This document shows positions 1 to 5,032 of a stretch of DNA of 8,451 bases, in pieces (the stretch's first letter is position 1; each line of letters opens with the position of its first letter). Below the pieces are notes generated by a model, which was given only the letters and a program-made list of their open reading frames with translations, was not told where the DNA came from and did not search any database. Source of the stretch: Alphaproteobacteria bacterium. GTDB taxonomy: Bacteria; Pseudomonadota; Alphaproteobacteria; RS24. The stretch spans positions 1 through 8,451 of the forward strand of contig JAQWIP010000054.1 in the NCBI GenBank assembly GCA_029248825.1, given 5' to 3'. The position numbers were made by a program, and so were the translations under genes.

Positions 1-132
1 CGCATCGGCCGCTCCGAGCCATATGTGCCGACGTCCAAAATGAAAAAAGTGGTCAATGCTTTTGCCAAAACTTTCTTGCCGCATGTCGCGCGCGCGCGTA
101 ATAGCCAAGCTCGGGTCAAAGACCCCGCATAG
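1..132 (+). CDS. C-terminal fragment of an unrecognised protein
   Basis: Reading frame 1 is open from the left edge to a TAG at 130-132 and gives the last 43 residues of a protein that begins outside the window. The fragment starts RIGRSEPYVPTSKMKK and ends QARVKDPA. It is basic, with many Lys and Arg, and shows no motif I can assign to a family, so I give no function. Codon usage resembles that of the neighbouring genes, which supports it being a real gene end. The nearest downstream gene on the same strand starts 92 bases later with its own ribosome binding site, so co-transcription is possible but not shown. A 12-base alternating CG run (87-98) encodes part of an Ala-Arg stretch. The alternative is a chance open frame; the short length keeps confidence moderate. 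Confidence 0.55.
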   Translation, partial: RIGRSEPYVPTSKMKKVVNAFAKTFLPHVARARNSQARVKDPA

Positions 133-224
133 ACCCAAAAGATTATCCTTTGGTTCCACGTGGCATTTTGTGTTAGGCCACAGGTCTAACTGAGATTTAG
201 ATCGCCGCCTGCGATGGAGCTATT
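133..224 (+). promoter_or_regulatory. upstream region of the MFS exporter gene
   Basis: This 92-base gap precedes the exporter. It contains a perfect 8-base palindrome CCACGTGG (156-163) and a second inverted repeat, GTTAG (172-176) with CTAAC (186-190). Both are of a size that a dimeric repressor could bind, but neither matches an operator I can name. A GGAG at 216-219 lies 5 bases before the ATG at 225 and fixes that start. I find no convincing -35/-10 pair: TTGTGT (168-173) with TGAGAT (191-196) has good spacing but poor consensus match. Either a non-consensus promoter lies here or the exporter is read from the upstream gene. Confidence 0.3.
135..153 (+). terminator. weak hairpin after the left-edge gene
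   Basis: CCAAA (135-139) pairs with TTTGG (149-153), and an inner G-C pair follows one mismatch. The hairpin begins two bases after the stop codon at 130-132. There is no T-tract behind it, so it is at best a poor intrinsic terminator or a 3'-end stabilising fold, and it may be chance. Confidence 0.2.
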
Positions 225-1478
225 ATGACCCATGAGAGTGAAACCTTAACGCCGCGTTGGGGCGTCAACCCGATGTTTGCCTATCTCAGCGGCATTGCCA
301 CGTGGTTTACCTCGCATGGGCTGCAATTCGTCATGGTGCCGACTTTGGTGATTGTCACTTTGGGCGGCACGGCCACGCAATTGGCCGCCGCGCAAGTGGC
401 GCTCGCTTTGCCACAAGTTTTTCTCATGCTTTATGCGGGCAGCATTGCCGATAAAAACGATTCCCGCACCATCCTCATTTGGGTCAATTTACTGGCCGCC
501 ATCCCGCCGATAGCGCTGGGCTGGATTACCTATATGCAGCTTTTGCAATATTGGCACATTCTGCTTTTTGCCATGGCGATGAGTGTCACTTTCGCCTTTA
601 TGGTGCCAACGCGCGATGCGCTTTTATCGCGGGTCACCGACACGCATATTCAGGGCGCCGTGATGATGGCGCTTATCGCGCAATTTGGCGCGCAGCTTTT
701 GGGCTATATTTTGGCTGGCACGGCCTCGGCTTTTGCTGGCCCTTGGGCTTTATTGGCCTTGCAAGCCATCGCGCTTTTGGTCGGCTTTGGCTTCACGCTA
801 CTGCTGCCGAATTTCCCGCCAATGAAACAAGCCGACTTGCCCGGGGGTCAGGTGAGCGACCAAAGCTGGCGGGCAGGTTTTACGATTGTTTGGAACTCGC
901 CCATCATGCGTCCAGTAATTATTTCGTCCATCGGAACGGGCATTTTCTTCATCGGTATTTTTATGGTGACGCTGCCGCTCATCGTCACGCAAATTTTTGG
1001 CGGCGGCCAGCTAGAGATTTCGATTTTGAACTTCTGCTTCTGGGGCGGCACGATTTTCTCGACGCTTTTGATGATGATGCGCCGACCCGTCGAGCGGCGA
1101 GGCCGTGCCATGACGGGCGCGCTCATCATTGGTTGTTTCGCGCTTATGGGCGTGCCGCTGGCGCCTGACTTCACGGCTCTTTGTGCCATTGCTGCCATTT
1201 GGGGCATTGCCGCCGGGGTTAATATGACCATGGCGCGCACGATTGTTCAAATCGAAGCCCCCGCCGAAGCGCGAGGTCGGGTGCTGGCTTTTTACAGCCT
1301 CGGATTCATGGGTTCCGCTCCCGTGGGCGCCACCCTTACAGGCATTGCAACGGAAATCATCGGCCCGCTGGCGGCCACTTTTGTGTCCGCTTTCCTGATG
1401 ATGAGCCTGATACTCGCCCTCATTGCGCTAACGCCGGTCTGGCAAATCATGCGCCGTGAGGACGAGCTTACGTCTTAA
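225..1478 (+). CDS. MFS transporter, MFS_3/EntS-like exporter
   Basis: A 417-residue inner-membrane protein with about 12 hydrophobic segments, split into two halves by a polar loop near residues 198-225, the standard major facilitator layout. After the second helix is the motif A signature GSIADKNDSR (72-81), with D76 and R81 conserved. The C-terminal half carries EARGRVLAFYSLGFMGSAP (348-366), a pattern typical of the MFS_3 group that includes the enterobactin exporter EntS. Proteins of this group usually export small molecules or drugs using the proton gradient; the substrate here is unknown. The start is supported by GGAG 5 bases upstream. Its stop lies 18 bases from the stop of the convergent crotonase gene, so the two are separate transcripts. 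No nearby siderophore biosynthesis gene is visible to support an EntS-type role. Family assignment is firm; substrate and direction are inference. Confidence 0.9.
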   Translation: MTHESETLTPRWGVNPMFAYLSGIATWFTSHGLQFVMVPTLVIVTLGGTATQLAAAQVALALPQVFLMLYAGSIADKNDSRTILIWVNLLAAIPPIALGWITYMQLLQYWHILLFAMAMSVTFAFMVPTRDALLSRVTDTHIQGAVMMALIAQFGAQLLGYILAGTASAFAGPWALLALQAIALLVGFGFTLLLPNFPPMKQADLPGGQVSDQSWRAGFTIVWNSPIMRPVIISSIGTGIFFIGIFMVTLPLIVTQIFGGGQLEISILNFCFWGGTIFSTLLMMMRRPVERRGRAMTGALIIGCFALMGVPLAPDFTALCAIAAIWGIAAGVNMTMARTIVQIEAPAEARGRVLAFYSLGFMGSAPVGATLTGIATEIIGPLAATFVSAFLMMSLILALIALTPVWQIMRREDELTS

Positions 1479-1485
1479 ACCAGCC

Positions 1486-1503
1486 TAGCTAGCAGCCTAG
1501 CTA
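1486..1503. terminator. hairpin in the convergent gap, possible bidirectional 3' end
   Basis: TAGCTAG (1486-1492), loop CAGC, CTAGCTA (1497-1503): a perfect 7-base stem between the convergent exporter and crotonase genes. It contains the crotonase stop codon (1497-1499 on the minus strand). It also includes two copies of CAGCCTAGCT (1481-1490 and 1493-1502) and three CTAG tetramers, a word often under-represented in proteobacteria. Neither side has a T-tract directly behind the stem, so Rho-independent termination is doubtful; a 3'-end protective fold is the alternative. Confidence 0.4.
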
Positions 1504-2408
1504 TATGTCTTCTCATCCCACCAAGGGTAAAAGTCTGGCATATCGCTGCTTGGCTTATTGGTAAAATCGGGCGCGCGTTTTTCCAGAAACGAAACGACGC
1601 CCTCTTTGGCGTCCGACTGGCGACCGCGGCCAAACACGGCCTTGCTGTCGACTTTATGCGCTTCCATTGGATGGTCGGCACCCAACATGCGCCATAGCAT
1701 TTGGCGGGTCATGGCCACCGAAACCGGCGAACTCATTTGCGTCATTTGCATAGCAATTTCTTTGGCGCGCGCCAATAAGTCGACTTGCGGCACAATCTCG
1801 CTCACCAAACCGCCATCCAGCGCTTCTTGAGCCTGAAACACCTCGCCCGAATAGCACCATTGCAGGGCTTTCGAAATACCCACAAGGCGCGGCAAGAACC
1901 AGCTCGAGCAAGCCTCTGGCACAATGCCGCGACGCGCAAAAACAAACCCAAAGCGGGCATTATCCGAGGCAATGCGAATGTCCATCGGCAATTGCATGGT
2001 CGCGCCAATGCCCACGGCGGCGCCGTTAATGGCGCCAATCACGGGCTTGATGCTTTCGAAAATCCGTAAAGTCACGCGCCCGCCGCTGTCGCGAATATCT
2101 TCGCTCGACCAATCAATTGCGCCATCGTCGCCGACAACGGTTTTCTTTTCGCCCGCGTCTTGGCGCTCGGCATAATCGAAGGTTTTATCGCCTTCCGATA
2201 AATCGGCACCGGCGCAAAAAGCGCGCTCGCCCTCGCCCGTTACAATGATGGCGCGAACTTTATCGTCGGCATCGGCAGCATCAAACGCATCGATGACTTC
2301 ATACATCATGCGTCCGGTAAAAGCGTTCATCGACTTTGGCCGATTTAAGGTAAGAACAAAAATTCCATCGGCATCCACTTCGGTTTTGATTTGTTGATAA
2401 TCTGACAT
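1497..2408 (-). CDS. crotonase-fold enoyl-CoA hydratase/isomerase family protein
   Basis: A 303-residue cytosolic protein of the crotonase superfamily. The N-terminal LTLNRPKSMNAFTGRM (19-34) and the CoA/oxyanion-hole segments AFCAGADLSEG (63-73) and GAAVGIGAT (129-137) are typical, and SGEVFQAQEALDGGLVSEIV (187-206) is the usual late motif. It is longer than the roughly 260-residue norm because of a polar insert at about 74-110 and a C-terminal tail ending PWWDEKTYS. The two glutamates of classical hydratases (rat Glu144 and Glu164) are replaced by T137 and F157. Instead E165 in IVPEACSSW lies where peroxisomal Delta3,Delta2-enoyl-CoA isomerases (PE-GCSS) keep their catalytic Glu, so isomerisation may be more likely than hydration. 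The start at 2408 is preferred over an in-frame ATG at 2546: GGGGAG lies 4-5 bases upstream and the homologous region begins there, whereas 2546 would run into the divergent synthetase gene. Fold is certain; reaction is inferred. Confidence 0.93.
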   Translation of the reverse strand: MSDYQQIKTEVDADGIFVLTLNRPKSMNAFTGRMMYEVIDAFDAADADDKVRAIIVTGEGERAFCAGADLSEGDKTFDYAERQDAGEKKTVVGDDGAIDWSSEDIRDSGGRVTLRIFESIKPVIGAINGAAVGIGATMQLPMDIRIASDNARFGFVFARRGIVPEACSSWFLPRLVGISKALQWCYSGEVFQAQEALDGGLVSEIVPQVDLLARAKEIAMQMTQMSSPVSVAMTRQMLWRMLGADHPMEAHKVDSKAVFGRGRQSDAKEGVVSFLEKRAPDFTNKPSSDMPDFYPWWDEKTYS

Positions 2409-2507
2409 TTTTCTCCCCAGAACTTGTCTAAAACTTGCACATCTGTGACTTGCTGAAACGTCCCATATCTCTATAGTTCCTGCAATAGTACTTTTTGGGA
2501 GAGACAC
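2409..2507. promoter_or_regulatory. divergent intergenic control region
   Basis: This 99-base gap separates the 5' ends of the crotonase (minus) and acyl-CoA synthetase (plus) genes and should hold both promoters. It contains AACTTG at 2421-2426 and 2432-2437 (11 bases apart, one helical turn) and a related GACTTG at 2447-2452. Between the last two is an imperfect-centre palindrome CACA-TC-TGTG (2438-2447). These could bind a regulator controlling both genes, such as the TetR- or GntR-type repressors common beside fatty-acid genes, but no regulator gene lies in the window. I could not find a good minus-strand -35/-10 pair. Confidence 0.4.
2450..2477 (+). promoter_or_regulatory. candidate sigma-70 promoter for the synthetase operon
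   Basis: TTGCTG (2450-2455) and TATAGT (2472-2477) are 16 bases apart. The -10 matches five of six consensus bases, the -35 only three. Initiation about 7 bases downstream would leave a leader of roughly 24 bases carrying the GGGAG site at 2497-2501, six bases before the ATG. The last AACTTG-like repeat overlaps the -35, a position suited to repression. Confidence 0.35.
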
Positions 2508-4064
2508 ATGCATCCGTATATTCATGCGCAAAACAACCCTCAGCACCCAGCCTTTATTATGGCGGCCACCGATGAGGTTGTGACTTATAAGCAGTTAAAT
2601 GATTACTCGAATCAAATAGCCCAACTGGCGCGCGCGCGCGGGCTGCAAGTCGGCGATGGCATCGCCATTTTCATGGATAACAATAAGCATTTCCTAGAAA
2701 TTTGCTGGGCGGCGCAACGCGCAGGCCTGTATTTCACCGCCGTCTCCTCGCGCCTCACGGCGCCAGAAGTCGAATATGTGGTGAAAGATTGCGGCGCGAA
2801 ATTGCTGTTCACCTCGGACTATATGAAAGACACAGCCGTCGAATTACTCGACCTACTGCCCGAAATGGCTGGCCTATTTATGGTCGGCGAGGCCGCCGAT
2901 GGCTATGAAGATTATCTTACCGCGCGCGATGGCCAACCCGCCGAGCCCGTGGCCGATGAAACCCGTGGTATGGATATGTTATATTCGTCCGGCACGACAG
3001 GTCGCCCGAAGGGCATCCGCCGCGCCCTGCCAGGGGACGCCATTGACGAAGCCGACCCGCTATTTAACCTCGTGTCGCTGCTTTATGGTTTCGATGAAAC
3101 CACCACCTATTTGTCGCCCGCGCCGCTCTATCATGCGGCGCCGTTGCGCTACAATATGTGCGCTCAGCAATTGGGCGCGACCTGCATCATCATGGAAAAC
3201 TTCGACCCCGAACAGGCTTTGGCTTTAATCGAGAAGCACAAATGCAACAAAAGCCAATGGGTGCCGACGATGTTTGTTCGCATGTTGAAACTGCCCGACG
3301 ACGTGCGCACAAAATATGATGTCTCGAGCATGCAAACCGCCATTCATGCGGCCGCGCCTTGCCCCATTCCGATCAAAGAAAAAATGATCGATTGGTGGGG
3401 GCCGGTGATTTACGAATATTATGCCGGCAGTGAGGGCAATGGTTTCACCCAGCTCAACTCGGAAGAATGGCTGGAGCATAAAGGCTCGGTCGGCAAGGCC
3501 TTGACCGGCATTTTGCATATTTGCGACGAAGACGGCAATGAAGTGCCGGTCGGCGAAGGCGGCTCGATTTTCTTCGAACAGCCGATGGATGCCCCAGGCT
3601 TTGAATATTACAATGACCCGAAAAAGACCGCCGAAAGCCGTCACCCCGTGCATCCAAACTGGAGCACTTTGGGCGATGTCGGTCGCCTCGATGAGGAAGG
3701 TTATCTTTATCTGACCGACCGCAAGGCGTTCATGATTATCTCGGGCGGGGTGAATATTTACCCGCAAGAGACCGAAAACCTGCTCATCACCCACCCGAAA
3801 GTGGCCGATGTGGCGGTGATTGGCGTGCCGAACGAAGACTTTGGCGAAGAAGTCAAAGCCGTGGTGCAGCCTGCCGATTGGTCGGCTTCGGGCCCCGAGC
3901 TGGAAGCCGAGTTGATTGCTTTTTGCAAAGAAAACCTATCGGCCATTAAATGCCCGCGTTCGGTTGATTTCGACAAAGAACTGCCGCGCCACCCAACGGG
4001 CAAACTTTACAAGCGGTTGGTTCGCGACCGCTATTGGGGTAATAAGAATTCAAATATTGTCTAA
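2508..4064 (+). CDS. AMP-forming acyl-CoA synthetase (FadD-like)
   Basis: A 518-residue member of the ANL (acyl/aryl-CoA synthetase) superfamily. It would activate a carboxylic acid with ATP to an acyl-adenylate, then transfer it to CoA, in the cytosol. Visible core motifs in order: P-loop YSSGTTGRPKG (159-169); aromatic/Glu motif YEYYAGSEG (302-310) with E309 as the likely Mg ligand; STLGDVGRLDEEGYLYLTDR (386-405) with ribose-binding D390 and R405; hinge/A8 segment ISGGVNIYPQETE (411-423); and PRHPTGKLYKR (493-503) with catalytic lysine K499. Length is normal and no domain is missing. The start is fixed by GGGAG six bases upstream. It is the first gene of a same-strand series with the MaoC gene 44 bases downstream, and diverges from the crotonase gene, which suggests an acyl-CoA degradative or modifying role. 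Chain length or aromatic specificity cannot be read from sequence; long-chain, medium-chain and aromatic ligases all share these motifs. Confidence 0.93.
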   Translation: MHPYIHAQNNPQHPAFIMAATDEVVTYKQLNDYSNQIAQLARARGLQVGDGIAIFMDNNKHFLEICWAAQRAGLYFTAVSSRLTAPEVEYVVKDCGAKLLFTSDYMKDTAVELLDLLPEMAGLFMVGEAADGYEDYLTARDGQPAEPVADETRGMDMLYSSGTTGRPKGIRRALPGDAIDEADPLFNLVSLLYGFDETTTYLSPAPLYHAAPLRYNMCAQQLGATCIIMENFDPEQALALIEKHKCNKSQWVPTMFVRMLKLPDDVRTKYDVSSMQTAIHAAAPCPIPIKEKMIDWWGPVIYEYYAGSEGNGFTQLNSEEWLEHKGSVGKALTGILHICDEDGNEVPVGEGGSIFFEQPMDAPGFEYYNDPKKTAESRHPVHPNWSTLGDVGRLDEEGYLYLTDRKAFMIISGGVNIYPQETENLLITHPKVADVAVIGVPNEDFGEEVKAVVQPADWSASGPELEAELIAFCKENLSAIKCPRSVDFDKELPRHPTGKLYKRLVRDRYWGNKNSNIV

Positions 4065-4074
4065 CCTTTAGACA
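4058..4074 (+). repeat. perfect inverted repeat over the synthetase stop codon
   Basis: TGTCTAA (4058-4064), loop CCT, TTAGACA (4068-4074): a perfect 7-base stem whose left arm ends with the TAA stop (4062-4064). G-U and A-U pairs (4055-4057 with 4075-4077) could lengthen it slightly. No T-tract follows and the next gene starts 35 bases later, so full termination is unlikely. A processing, stabilising or attenuating role is possible. Confidence 0.5.
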
Positions 4075-4108
4075 GTGCACCACCACACGAATTGAAGAGG
4101 AGAAACTC

Positions 4109-4561
4109 ATGCGTGTTTTTGAAAACCTAGAAGAGTATGCCGCAGCTGTCGGCGAAGAATTGGGCGTCAGCGATTGGGTCGAAATTGACCAAGAGCAAGT
4201 CAACCTATTTGCCGATGCAACGGGCGACCACCAGTGGATTCACTTGGATAGCGAACGCACCCAAAAAGAATTGGGCATGGGCACGATTGCGCATGGCTTT
4301 TTGACCCTGTCTTTGCTGCCTGTTTTGATGGGTCAAATCTCGGGCGTGAAAAGTGTTACGCGCGGCATTAACTATGGCTCGAACAAAACTCGTTTTGTTT
4401 CCATGGTTCCCGTCGGCTCGAAAGTGCGCGGTCGCGCAACCCTGAAAGCGGCAGAACCAAAAGCCGGTGGCATGTTGTTCACCTCCGAAGTGACTGTCGA
4501 AATTGATGGGTCGGAGATGCCAGCTCTGGTGTCGGAAAACCTGACGCTATTGTTTCAATAG
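4109..4561 (+). CDS. MaoC-like (NodN-type) hot-dog dehydratase
   Basis: A 150-residue single hot-dog domain protein of the MaoC/(R)-specific enoyl-CoA hydratase family. The hydratase signature FADATGDHQWIHLD (34-47) carries D40 and H45, with the same five-residue spacing as the catalytic Asp-His pair of PhaJ. IAHGFLTLSLLP (60-71) is the second family motif, and INYGSNKTRFVSMVPVGSKV (87-106) is characteristic of the NodN-like subgroup. The expected reaction is hydration of a trans-2-enoyl-CoA to (R)-3-hydroxyacyl-CoA, or the reverse, in a homodimer. The start has AGGAG six bases upstream (4098-4102). It lies 44 bases after the acyl-CoA synthetase and 31 before msrB, so it is probably co-transcribed, and it is a natural partner of a CoA ligase. 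Several NodN-like proteins have no demonstrated substrate, so the exact step is open. Confidence 0.93.
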   Translation: MRVFENLEEYAAAVGEELGVSDWVEIDQEQVNLFADATGDHQWIHLDSERTQKELGMGTIAHGFLTLSLLPVLMGQISGVKSVTRGINYGSNKTRFVSMVPVGSKVRGRATLKAAEPKAGGMLFTSEVTVEIDGSEMPALVSENLTLLFQ

Positions 4562-4567
4562 AAACAA
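4547..4567 (+). repeat. two mutually exclusive hairpins over the MaoC stop codon
   Basis: TTGTTTC (4550-4556), loop AATA, GAAACAA (4561-4567) forms a perfect 7-base stem around the TAG stop (4559-4561). The same bases can form CTATTG (4547-4552), loop TTT, CAATAG (4556-4561). The two folds share bases and cannot coexist. No T-tract follows; msrB begins 26 bases later. GCTAGC directly behind (4568-4573) is also present in the convergent-gap hairpin. Confidence 0.5.
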
Positions 4568-4592
4568 GCTAGCGAAAAAAGAGGATACTCCC

Positions 4593-5030
4593 ATGGGCTC
4601 CAAGAAAGACGATACTGTTTATCCGGTCTCCAAGACTGAGCAAGAATGGCGCGAACAGCTCACCGATAAGCAGTTTCACGTCACCCGCAAAGCGGGAACA
4701 GAGCGCGCCTTTACGGGGCCCAATTGGGATGCCAAAGATGAGGGGCTGTATCACTGCGTCTGCTGTGACAGCCCCTTATTCAAAAGTGATACGAAATTTG
4801 ATAGCGGTACAGGCTGGCCGAGTTTTTGGGAGCCTGTCTCCGAGACGGCCGTGGCCGACCGCCCCGATAATACTTTATTCATGCGCCGCACCGAGAGCGT
4901 TTGCAACACTTGCGGCGCGCATCTCGGCCATGTCTTTCCAGACGGGCCCCCGCCCACCGGCCAGCGCTATTGCATGAACGGCACGGCGATGGTTTTGAAA
5001 AATAAAAACGGCGAGACAATCGGCGAATAA
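4593..5030 (+). CDS. msrB: peptide-methionine (R)-S-oxide reductase MsrB
   Basis: A 145-residue cytosolic enzyme that reduces the R-epimer of methionine sulfoxide in proteins, repairing oxidative damage, usually with thioredoxin as electron donor. Structural zinc is held by two CxxC pairs, C55-C58 and C104-C107. The core motifs are FDSGTGWPSFW (69-79), CGAHLGHVFPDGPPPTGQRY (107-126) and the catalytic cysteine C127 in RYCMNG. The position often holding the resolving cysteine (SGCGWPSF) is Thr73, a known natural variant, so the sulfenic acid must be recycled by another cysteine or directly by the reductant; the extra C57 between the zinc ligands is one candidate. Length is normal for a stand-alone MsrB and there is no signal peptide. 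The start has AGAGGA seven bases upstream (4580-4585). It follows the MaoC gene by 31 bases and overlaps the oligopeptidase gene by one base, so all three are probably one transcript. Confidence 0.96.
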   Translation: MGSKKDDTVYPVSKTEQEWREQLTDKQFHVTRKAGTERAFTGPNWDAKDEGLYHCVCCDSPLFKSDTKFDSGTGWPSFWEPVSETAVADRPDNTLFMRRTESVCNTCGAHLGHVFPDGPPPTGQRYCMNGTAMVLKNKNGETIGE

Positions 5031-5032
5031 TG
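5028..5032 (+). promoter_or_regulatory. TAATG stop/start overlap coupling msrB to ptrB
   Basis: The msrB stop TAA (5028-5030) shares its last A with the ATG of the oligopeptidase gene (5030-5032). Upstream there is only a weak purine-rich stretch and no good Shine-Dalgarno site, unlike every other gene in the window. This points to translational coupling, with ribosomes ending msrB restarting on the next frame. Confidence 0.7.

Noticed and set aside
479..1168. 229-codon plus-strand open frame inside the exporter gene
   Set aside because: It lies wholly within the exporter in another frame, has a composition typical of a shifted membrane-protein frame and no family motif.
2409..2546. In-frame upstream start that would give the crotonase 46 more N-terminal residues
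   Set aside because: The extension overlaps the start of the divergent synthetase, lacks crotonase similarity, and the ATG at 2408 has a clear GGGGAG site.
2628..2640. Alternating GC runs (87-98 and 2628-2640) as Z-DNA or slippage sites
   Set aside because: Both simply encode Ala-Arg repeats in GC-rich genes; there is no further sign of function or frameshift.
3225..3794. 189-codon minus-strand open frame opposite the synthetase
   Set aside because: It is antisense to the motif-rich part of the synthetase, and its open length follows from codon bias on the other strand.
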